Positions 57,883 through 64,000 of a stretch of 64,000 nt of DNA are shown here, piece after piece. Every line of letters begins with the position of its first letter. Positions within the stretch are counted from its first letter, which is position 1. The translations under genes were made by a program, and so were the position numbers. The DNA comes from Pedobacter sp. FW305-3-2-15-E-R2A2 (GTDB lineage: Bacteria > Bacteroidota > Bacteroidia > Sphingobacteriales > Sphingobacteriaceae): positions 7,006,001 to 7,070,000 of the forward strand of contig NZ_CP151803.1 in the NCBI RefSeq assembly GCF_038446955.1. Reading direction: 5' to 3'. The notes under the pieces were generated by a model. The model did not search any database. It saw only the letters and a program-made list of their open reading frames with translations, and was not told the DNA's origin.

Positions 57883-59190
57883 ATGTATATGTCAGCCATC
57901 GATTCCCTGTATCAACATTTCTTAAATTATCCTACGATATGCACCGATACAAGGAGCATTACCAAAGACTGTCTTTTCTTTGCGCTCAAAGGAGAGAACT
58001 TTGATGCGAATTCCTTTGCTGCACAAGCTTTAAGCAATGGCGCTGCTTATGCCATCATCGACAATCCTGATTATTTAAAAGATGAGCGCTGTATCCTTGT
58101 CCCGGATGTATTAACGGCTTTACAAGACCTTGCGAGGCATCACCGCTCTCTGATGAACATTCCCGTTATCGGACTAACAGGCAGCAATGGAAAAACGACG
58201 ACCAAAGAACTGGTCAATGCAGTGCTTTCAGAAAAATACAAAACCTTTGCGACTAAAGGCAACCTGAACAACCACATCGGCGTTCCACTTTCCCTGCTTT
58301 CTATTGACAACGGGATCGAGATTGCAGTCATTGAGATGGGTGCGAACCATCAGAAAGAAATCGAATTCCTTTGCGGTATCGCACAACCAACTCATGGATT
58401 GATCACCAACATCGGCATGGCTCATTTAGACGGTTTTGGGGGTTTTGAGGGGGTAAAAAAAGGAAAAGCGGAGTTGTATGCTTACCTCAAAGGCCATCAT
58501 GGTACCGCATTCATCAACCGGAACAATCCGTATCTCCTGGAAATGACTGCTGTTGCAGGCTTAGACAAAGTGATTTATTATGGTACCGGCGCAGGAAACA
58601 CGGTGTCCGGAACACTGCTAAAAACCGATCCTTTTCTGGAACTCAGCTGGACAGACGCAGCAGGCGAGCACCAGACGACAACGAACCTTACCGGGTCTTA
58701 CAATTTCGAAAATATCCTCGCTGCGATATGCCTCGGTGAATTTTTTGACCTTAGCCCGGAACAAATCAACACCGGATTATCTGGTTACCAACCAAAAAAC
58801 AACCGCTCACAACTTACAAAAACAGATAGAAACACAGTTATCTGCGATTTTTACAATGCAAATCCCAGCAGTATGACGGCCGCATTGGCCAATATAAACA
58901 GCCTCAGCGCCGAACGCAAAGTGGTCATTATCGGCGACATGTTTGAACTGGGAAAAGAATCCCCCGAACAACATCGCCTGGTGATCTCTGAAGCAGAAAA
59001 AACAAACGTAGAAACGCTTATTTTCATAGGAAAAGATTTCTACGAAGAAAAAGGACAACATAGAGGTCATTTTTTTCGCAGTCCGGACGAAGCACAGGCT
59101 TTCCTTGAAAAGGAATCGTTAAGCGACCGCCTGGTCTTGTTGAAGGGCTCCAGAGGCATGGCTCTGGAACGTTTACTCCCTTACCTATAA
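57883..59190 (+). CDS. murF: UDP-MurNAc-tripeptide:D-Ala-D-Ala ligase (MurF)
   Basis: A 435-residue Mur ligase. The N-terminal domain has ICTDTRSITKDCLFFALKGENFD, the ATP loop is GLTGSNGKTTTKE (near residue 103), and GNLNNHIGVPLSLLSI and EMGANHQKEI follow, all typical of MurF. It adds D-Ala-D-Ala to the UDP-MurNAc tripeptide in the cytoplasm, the last cytoplasmic step of peptidoglycan precursor synthesis. The length is normal. An ATG two codons downstream (57889) is an alternative start. It is not clustered with other mur genes here. Confidence 0.95.
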   Translation: MYMSAIDSLYQHFLNYPTICTDTRSITKDCLFFALKGENFDANSFAAQALSNGAAYAIIDNPDYLKDERCILVPDVLTALQDLARHHRSLMNIPVIGLTGSNGKTTTKELVNAVLSEKYKTFATKGNLNNHIGVPLSLLSIDNGIEIAVIEMGANHQKEIEFLCGIAQPTHGLITNIGMAHLDGFGGFEGVKKGKAELYAYLKGHHGTAFINRNNPYLLEMTAVAGLDKVIYYGTGAGNTVSGTLLKTDPFLELSWTDAAGEHQTTTNLTGSYNFENILAAICLGEFFDLSPEQINTGLSGYQPKNNRSQLTKTDRNTVICDFYNANPSSMTAALANINSLSAERKVVIIGDMFELGKESPEQHRLVISEAEKTNVETLIFIGKDFYEEKGQHRGHFFRSPDEAQAFLEKESLSDRLVLLKGSRGMALERLLPYL

Positions 59191-59273
59191 TTATTTATTT
59201 TCTTAAAAAATCCTTGCAGAAATCAGCATTACATTAAAGGCGGAATAAGGTCAAAACTCCTTCGGATGAACCC

Positions 59274-59339
59274 CGGATAGAACAGGGATCAAACAGGGAT
59301 AGAACAGGGATAGAACACGGATAGAACAGGGACAAAACC
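59274..59339. repeat. Six-copy 11-bp tandem repeat
   Basis: Six units of 11 bases with the form SGGATAGAACA: units 1, 3, 4 and 5 match fully, units 2 and 6 have a few changes. A further segment right after it (about 59345-59366) resembles the repeat in the inverse direction, so the whole can fold into an imperfect stem. It lies between murF and the DUF6266 gene, 100 bases before the ATG at 59439. Confidence 0.85.
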
Positions 59340-59438
59340 CCTGATTTATCCGTGTTTGATTCGGGTTTAATTTGTAGTATATTTATGTTTCTTCCGAATC
59401 GGACCGGAACCATTTATTTAGCTATTAATTTAACACTC

Positions 59439-60068
59439 ATGGCCACATTAAAAAACGGGATCAATGGTCCCTTCAAAGGAAAGGTTGGTTCAGTAATAGG
59501 CAGCAGCCGCAACGATACCGACTATATCAAAGGTTTAAGTGAAAGAACAGCCCCCTTTACCACAGGAGAACTCAAAAATCAGGGTAAATTTGCATTGGCG
59601 CAATCCTGGTTAAAGCCGCTTACAACTTACGTAAGGGCAGGATTTAAAGATTATAATAAAACAGCAAAGGGTTTTGTTGCGGCAAAATCTTTTCTGATGA
59701 AAAATGCGATCAGACTGGAAGGAGGTACTCATGTTGTTGATCCATCATTGATGCAGGTCAGTTTCGGAGATCTTCCCCTCGCGAAAGAACTGACAGTCGA
59801 GCTGATCCCAGGAAATGGATTAAAGTTCAGCTGGAATCCCGAATGGCTAGCAGACACCAATCCTGATGATCAGGTGATGCTCCTTGCCTATAATACGGCC
59901 GATCAGGAGGCTTATTATACCACTACAGGGCAATTTAGAAAGACCGGTACAGATCTCCTTAGTCTGCCAACAAATCAGGGAATCAGCTATGAGGTCTATA
60001 TTGCCTTCGTTTCCGCAGACAGAACGAGACAATCACATAGTGCCTATTTGGGAAAAGTTGTGGTTTAA
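59439..60068 (+). CDS. DUF6266 family protein
   Basis: A 209-residue protein beginning MATLKNGINGPFKGKVGSVI, the typical start of the DUF6266 family of Pedobacter and relatives. It has no signal peptide or membrane segment. The C-terminal half contains a fibronectin-like beta segment (LKFSWNPEWLADTNPDDQVM). Its function is unknown. The ATG at 59439 is chosen because an upstream start would add an unusual hydrophobic extension. It is convergent with gldH, five bases between them. Confidence 0.8.
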   Translation: MATLKNGINGPFKGKVGSVIGSSRNDTDYIKGLSERTAPFTTGELKNQGKFALAQSWLKPLTTYVRAGFKDYNKTAKGFVAAKSFLMKNAIRLEGGTHVVDPSLMQVSFGDLPLAKELTVELIPGNGLKFSWNPEWLADTNPDDQVMLLAYNTADQEAYYTTTGQFRKTGTDLLSLPTNQGISYEVYIAFVSADRTRQSHSAYLGKVVV

Positions 60069-60073
60069 ACGGA

Positions 60074-60553
60074 CTATGGAACTATTGCAGAAACTTTAAT
60101 TCCGGCATCACTGATTTCTTTAAGCGGATTATCGCGCATATTCTGCTCGATTTCCAACTCGTATTTTCCCGCTTTAGGGAACTTATAATTGGTTAAAAGC
60201 GGCAAAGTATAGGTGTAAAGGTTTCCGGAACCGGAACCATTCCATTGTCCGTCAGGCTGTGCCAGGCGGTATTCGTAACGTCTGCTTTCCCGTTTTTGCC
60301 CCAGTTCCCGTAAATGAAACAAGACGAAAATATTGGAATATCCGTAATCAGCGGTATGGCGTAACTTAAAGTAAATATTATAAGACTTAGCGGGCTCCGT
60401 GATCTCTACAACAGCCTTCACCTTGTTCACATAGCTCCAGTTTCTGGAGGGCATAGAAATGTTATTGTCAATGATATTATTGGTATCACAACCACTAAAA
60501 AGGGTGATTGTGATACCAGTTGCAAGCAATAGAAATGCTTTTAAATTATTCAT
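60074..60553 (-). CDS. gldH: Gliding motility lipoprotein GldH
   Basis: A 159-residue lipoprotein with a lipobox (LFSGCD near residue 22) and the GldH-type core NWSYVNKVKAVVEI, YNIYFKLRHTADYGYSNIFV and PKAGKYELEIEQNMRDNPL. GldH is required for gliding in Flavobacterium johnsoniae. In non-gliding relatives its role may be tied to the type IX secretion system; this is inference. The start overlaps the end of the ricT gene by eight bases, suggesting translational coupling. Confidence 0.85.
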   Translation of the reverse strand: MNNLKAFLLLATGITITLFSGCDTNNIIDNNISMPSRNWSYVNKVKAVVEITEPAKSYNIYFKLRHTADYGYSNIFVLFHLRELGQKRESRRYEYRLAQPDGQWNGSGSGNLYTYTLPLLTNYKFPKAGKYELEIEQNMRDNPLKEISDAGIKVSAIVP

Positions 60554-61985
60554 TTTTAGGCTTATCCGTTGGTTTTTTTCTACGGTTATTATTTCTGTTC
60601 CTGTTGTTTCTGCTCGGTTTTGGTGCAGTACCGTCTGCAGGAGCTGCTGTTGCAGGATTCGCCGCTTTAGGCTGAACATCCGTCGCTACAGGTTGTGCTT
60701 TAGGCTGCGCCTTCGCTGCAGGAGCTCCGCCAGCCTGGTTCCTATTGCCCTCTGTGCGTGCTCTTCCCTGTTGTCCCGATTTACCCTGTCTTTCCGTCCT
60801 GTTCGCGTTGTTATTGTTCCTTGGCTCTCCATTACGGTTGCCTCCGGGTTTATTGTTATTATTGCGGTTTCCTTTATTTTTAGGCTTATCGTCCAGACGT
60901 GTTAAACTATCCTGTCCAACCACATTTTCATAATCAGGAGTTTTCTCAATCACGGTAGTAGTTACCAGTTCTACTGCCTCTTCCTTTAGGTTATTTGGTT
61001 TTAAACCCTTTTTATTCATGGCCATGATTTCTTTTACACGGTCCACTTTTAAAGGAATCCAGTCTTCCATATTCGGATAACTGAACCACATTAGCTTCTT
61101 AAAGATGTCTGTTTTCTGATGACGGGCAACGCCGATTTCTGTCTGCAGGTTCTCTACACGGTCAGGAATGTCCTTTAAGGCATCCAGGTAAGTATCCAGC
61201 TCATAGTTTAAACAACATTTCAGCTTTCCGCACTGTCCGGCGAGCTTCAAGGTATTCAGCGATAAGTTCTGATACCTTGCAGCAGCAGTAGAGACCGTTT
61301 TGAAGTTCGTTAACCAGGTAGAACAGCAAAGTTCACGGCCACAAGAGCCGATTCCTCCAAGTCTTCCCGCTTCCTGCCTCATTCCAATCTGACGCATTTC
61401 GATCCTGATCCGGAAAGTTTCTGCCATCTTCTTGATGAGTTCACGGAAATCAACACGGCCTTCAGCAGTGTAAAAGAAAGTAGCTTTGGTTTTATCGCCC
61501 TGATAATCCACATCACTGATTTTCATCGATAAGCGCAGGTCTAAGGCCAAGGTTCTGGCTTTATGCATGGTTTCCCACTCCAGTCCTTTAGCAATCTTCC
61601 ACTTCTCGACATCAGCTTCTGTTGCCTTCCTGTAAATCTTACGGGTAACCTGATCGATCGGGGTTTTCCGGCGTTTCATCTGCATACGGACCAATTCTCC
61701 CGTCAGGGAAATATGACCCACATCATAACCTCCGGTAGGCCCTTCTACAGCTACCAACTCTCCAATTTCAAGATAAATATTCTCATTGTTCAGGAAAAAT
61801 TCCTTCCTGGCACCTTTAAATTTAACTTCTACTACTTGAAAAGGTATATAATTTGAAGGCATGTCTAAATTCGACAGCCAATCGTAAACTTCTAATTTCT
61901 GACAGCCTCCGGTAAGGCATGAGCCATTACTTTTGCAGCCCGAGGGGGCGCAACCGCCACCTGTAGAACAACTTCCACATCCCAT
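60546..61985 (-). CDS. ricT: PSP1 domain protein, RicT (YaaT) family, with Asn/Arg-rich tail
   Basis: A 479-residue protein. A Cys-rich N-terminus (MGCGSCSTGGGCAPSGC) precedes the PSP1 domain (about 60-290). Conserved Cys motifs are CGRELCCSTW and CGKLKCCLNYE, which in RicT relatives can hold an iron-sulfur cluster. The last 120 residues are Asn, Arg, Ala and Pro-rich and should be disordered. In Bacillus RicT acts with RicA and RicF in RNA processing; no such partners are seen here. It lies two bases after holB and overlaps gldH. Confidence 0.85.
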   Translation of the reverse strand: MGCGSCSTGGGCAPSGCKSNGSCLTGGCQKLEVYDWLSNLDMPSNYIPFQVVEVKFKGARKEFFLNNENIYLEIGELVAVEGPTGGYDVGHISLTGELVRMQMKRRKTPIDQVTRKIYRKATEADVEKWKIAKGLEWETMHKARTLALDLRLSMKISDVDYQGDKTKATFFYTAEGRVDFRELIKKMAETFRIRIEMRQIGMRQEAGRLGGIGSCGRELCCSTWLTNFKTVSTAAARYQNLSLNTLKLAGQCGKLKCCLNYELDTYLDALKDIPDRVENLQTEIGVARHQKTDIFKKLMWFSYPNMEDWIPLKVDRVKEIMAMNKKGLKPNNLKEEAVELVTTTVIEKTPDYENVVGQDSLTRLDDKPKNKGNRNNNNKPGGNRNGEPRNNNNANRTERQGKSGQQGRARTEGNRNQAGGAPAAKAQPKAQPVATDVQPKAANPATAAPADGTAPKPSRNNRNRNNNRRKKPTDKPKNE

Positions 61986-61987
61986 AG

Positions 61988-63136
61988 TTAATTGTATATA
62001 TATTGAGTCCCTTTCGGGAACGTTTTAAACTTAATTATTTTTACCAATTGTAAAGATACATCTAAAAACAGAATTTTAGGGTTTGCGTTTCTTTCGATAT
62101 GGTAATGTGCCCGTTCCAATTCCTGAATAATGGCCTCTGCCATCCCCAGATCAAGGACGTGGTTACTCAGCTTTTTAGCGGTGTCTAATGTTCTTGCAGG
62201 CAGTTTCACCAGTTCTTCAGCACCACTTAGCAAGAGGCTGCATTCTCTTAAAAAGTTAATTCCGTATTTTAAAAAATTCTTTTGATTTTCTCTTCCCCAG
62301 CCTGCCACCTGATCTACAAAAACCGTCAGATCCAGTACGCGGTTTCCATAACCCATTCTTAACCACTCTGCAAACTTATCCGCATTTTCGTTTTGAGTAT
62401 TGGCCACCAATAGCTTCGCTTCTATCAGATTTCCATCTGCCAGAAAGCTATATTCTGTAGCCTGTTCTTCCGACATCGCGTGTTTTTCCATCAGATAGCT
62501 TTCAATCGTAGCAGAAGAAAGCTTCGGGATTTTAACAATCTGGGTGCGGGATAGCAGAGTAGATAAAATTTGTTCCTGATTGTTGGCTACCAATAAAAAC
62601 AACGTATTTTTAGGTGGTTCTTCAATGATTTTTAACAACGCGTTCCCTTCTTTATCAAGGTATTCCGGAAGCCACATGATGAGGACTTTCGTCTCTGCTT
62701 CAAATGCTTTATAACTTAATTTTTTTATAATATCATGACATTCCGCAATGTTGATATTGGCCTGTTTGTTGTCCGCACTCAGCTTAGAACGCCAGATGTC
62801 CATATCAAAATAAGCATCTTCCAACAGCATACTCCGCCATTCGTCTAAGACGTCAACAGCGATCCGGGCATCCTTTGAAGCGAAGAAAGGATAGGAAAAA
62901 TGCAGGTCAGGATGGATATACCGCTCGTACTTCCGACAGGAAGAACAAGCACCACAGCTATCATCGCCCTGCCTGTCAAGACAGTTGATGTATTGAGCAT
63001 AGGCGATCGCCATAGGTAAGGCACCGCTCCCCTCGCTCGATAGAAATAACTGAGCATGACTCACCCTGTTTTCCCCAACTGTTTGTACCAGTTGCGCTTT
63101 AATCTGTTCCTGCCCGATGATGTCTTTAAATTGCAT
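61988..63136 (-). CDS. holB: DNA polymerase III subunit delta' (HolB)
   Basis: A 382-residue clamp-loader protein. IIGQEQIKAQLVQTV starts the AAA+ domain. The P-loop region is degenerate (SSEGSGALPMAIA), as usual for delta' subunits, and the zinc finger CLDRQGDDSCGACSSC (near residues 60-75) and the sensor region LLKIIEEPPKNTLFLLVAN follow. It loads the sliding clamp during replication. The ATG at 63136 is chosen over a TTG three codons upstream. It is the first gene of the holB-ricT-gldH unit and divergent from ruvX. Confidence 0.9.
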   Translation of the reverse strand: MQFKDIIGQEQIKAQLVQTVGENRVSHAQLFLSSEGSGALPMAIAYAQYINCLDRQGDDSCGACSSCRKYERYIHPDLHFSYPFFASKDARIAVDVLDEWRSMLLEDAYFDMDIWRSKLSADNKQANINIAECHDIIKKLSYKAFEAETKVLIMWLPEYLDKEGNALLKIIEEPPKNTLFLLVANNQEQILSTLLSRTQIVKIPKLSSATIESYLMEKHAMSEEQATEYSFLADGNLIEAKLLVANTQNENADKFAEWLRMGYGNRVLDLTVFVDQVAGWGRENQKNFLKYGINFLRECSLLLSGAEELVKLPARTLDTAKKLSNHVLDLGMAEAIIQELERAHYHIERNANPKILFLDVSLQLVKIIKFKTFPKGTQYIYN

Positions 63137-63186
63137 TTGGTGCAAAATAACAATTTTTTAGATTATTGATTTGCATATTTGCATTT

Positions 63187-63603
63187 ATGCCTAGAATTCT
63201 AGCTTTTGATTATGGAACCAAGCGGATCGGAATCGCCGTTACAGACCCTTTGCAAATTATTGCCACAGGACTGGATACCATACACCCCAAAGACATCATT
63301 GAATACCTGAAGAAATACTTTTTAACCGAACAGGTAGAAGCATTCGTGATCGGAGATCCAAAACAAATGGATGGCTCTCCATCAGATTCTGCGCAGCATG
63401 TGAAAGGTTTTTCGAAAATTTTAAGAAGAAACTTCCCTGACATCCCTCAGTTTTGGATTGATGAGCGCTTTACCTCTAAACTGGCCCATCAGGCCATCAT
63501 GCAGAGTGGCCTCAAAAAACAAGACCGACAGAACAAAGATCGGGTGGATACCATTGCAGCAACCATCATTCTGCAATATTTTATGGAACAGCCCCGTTTA
63601 TAG
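63187..63603 (+). CDS. ruvX: Holliday junction resolvase-like RuvX (YqgF)
   Basis: A 138-residue YqgF/RuvX protein. The RNase H-like motif ILAFDYGTKRIGIAVTD starts the protein, VIGDPKQMDGSPSD is the central strand and DERFTSKLAHQAI carries the acidic site; DRVDTIAATIILQYF ends the domain. In E. coli it is linked to 16S rRNA 5' processing; resolvase activity is by family name. The ATG at 63187 is preferred to a start seven codons upstream. It is divergent from holB. Confidence 0.93.
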   Translation: MPRILAFDYGTKRIGIAVTDPLQIIATGLDTIHPKDIIEYLKKYFLTEQVEAFVIGDPKQMDGSPSDSAQHVKGFSKILRRNFPDIPQFWIDERFTSKLAHQAIMQSGLKKQDRQNKDRVDTIAATIILQYFMEQPRL

Positions 63604-63633
63604 AACAAGAATAAGGATGCTTAAAAAACAATT

Positions 63634-64000
63634 ATGAGCCTGATTAATGAAGATATGCAGCAATTGCTGCTCAATTACTGCGAACCTGAAAGTGAGTTAC
63701 TCCAAAAAATAGACCGGGAAACCAATCTGAAAGTATTGATGCCGAGAATGCTTTCCGGCCACTACCAGGGAAGGGTATTGAGCATGCTCAGCAAAATGAT
63801 CAGCCCGGACAGAATTCTGGAAATCGGCACCTTTACCGGCTATGCAACAATCTGTCTGGCCGAAGGACTCAAAGAAACAGGGATCATTTATACGCTGGAC
63901 ATCAATGAGGAACTGGAAGAGATGGTCCGCCGCAACTTTGCAGCATCTCCGGATGCAGCAAAAATCAGGTACATCCTGGGTGATGCCACAAAAACAGTCC
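63634..64000 (+). CDS. O-methyltransferase family protein (N-terminal part)
   Basis: The gene runs off the window end; 122 residues are visible. The start MSLINEDMQQLLLNYCEPES and SAM-binding motif ILEIGTFTGYATICLA (near residue 66) with YTLDINEELEEM after it match the catechol/caffeoyl-CoA O-methyltransferase-type family (class I). It lies 30 bases after ruvX on the same strand and may be cotranscribed. The substrate is unknown. Confidence 0.85.
   Translation, partial: MSLINEDMQQLLLNYCEPESELLQKIDRETNLKVLMPRMLSGHYQGRVLSMLSKMISPDRILEIGTFTGYATICLAEGLKETGIIYTLDINEELEEMVRRNFAASPDAAKIRYILGDATKTV

Noticed and set aside
59274..59339. Possible CRISPR array
   Set aside because: Units are 11 bases and directly adjacent with no spacers, and no cas genes lie in the window.

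Overview
The window reads as chromosomal DNA of a Bacteroidota bacterium of the Sphingobacteriaceae, most likely Pedobacter or a close relative. The evidence is the repeated SusC/SusD pairs, FecR-type anti-sigma and ECF sigma genes, a GldH gliding lipoprotein, a DUF6266 protein and leaders without Shine-Dalgarno sequences. This placement is inferred from gene content. I saw no phage, insertion sequence, integrase or CRISPR array.

Layout. 1-8043: end of a dipeptide epimerase gene, a rhodanese protein, a DUF4407 membrane protein, two secreted peptidases (M28 and a tricorn-like S41 protein), a GNAT acetyltransferase and a thiamine pyrophosphokinase-like protein. 8121-18514: a polysaccharide-utilisation-type locus on the minus strand (FecR, STN-containing SusC, SusD, an intact GH18 glycosidase, a GH18-like lipoprotein without catalytic residues, and a DUF5009/NagX-like membrane protein). 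An ECF sigma gene abuts its far end tail to tail. 18656-27179: a seven-gene operon for a MacAB/TolC-like export system plus its own histidine kinase and sigma-54-type response regulator. 27385-31628: an ECF sigma factor, its presumed anti-sigma factor, a very short Fur-like winged-helix protein and a TonB-dependent receptor.

32138-36883: gluconokinase, tRNA-Arg(CCT), methionyl-tRNA synthetase and an LD-carboxypeptidase. 37077-54047: three tandem SusC/SusD operons on the minus strand with no enzymes or regulators, one with a DUF1735-type surface lipoprotein; the three susC genes share signal-peptide and leader sequence. Just upstream is the decayed remnant of a fourth susD (54562-55060). 55316-64000: an M14 carboxypeptidase, murF, an 11-bp tandem repeat in front of a DUF6266 gene, the holB-ricT-gldH operon, ruvX and the start of an O-methyltransferase gene.

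The most distinctive unlabelled signal is a motif seen three times, ATAGGGGR, ten variable bases, then TYATGATAATW. It lies ahead of the anti-sigma gene, the Fur-like gene and, on the other strand, the TonB receptor. I read it as the promoter of the ECF sigma factor encoded at 27385, which would make 27385-31994 one regulatory unit. A second candidate control region lies ahead of the export operon, with a near sigma-54 promoter and two tandem 11-bp sites upstream of it.
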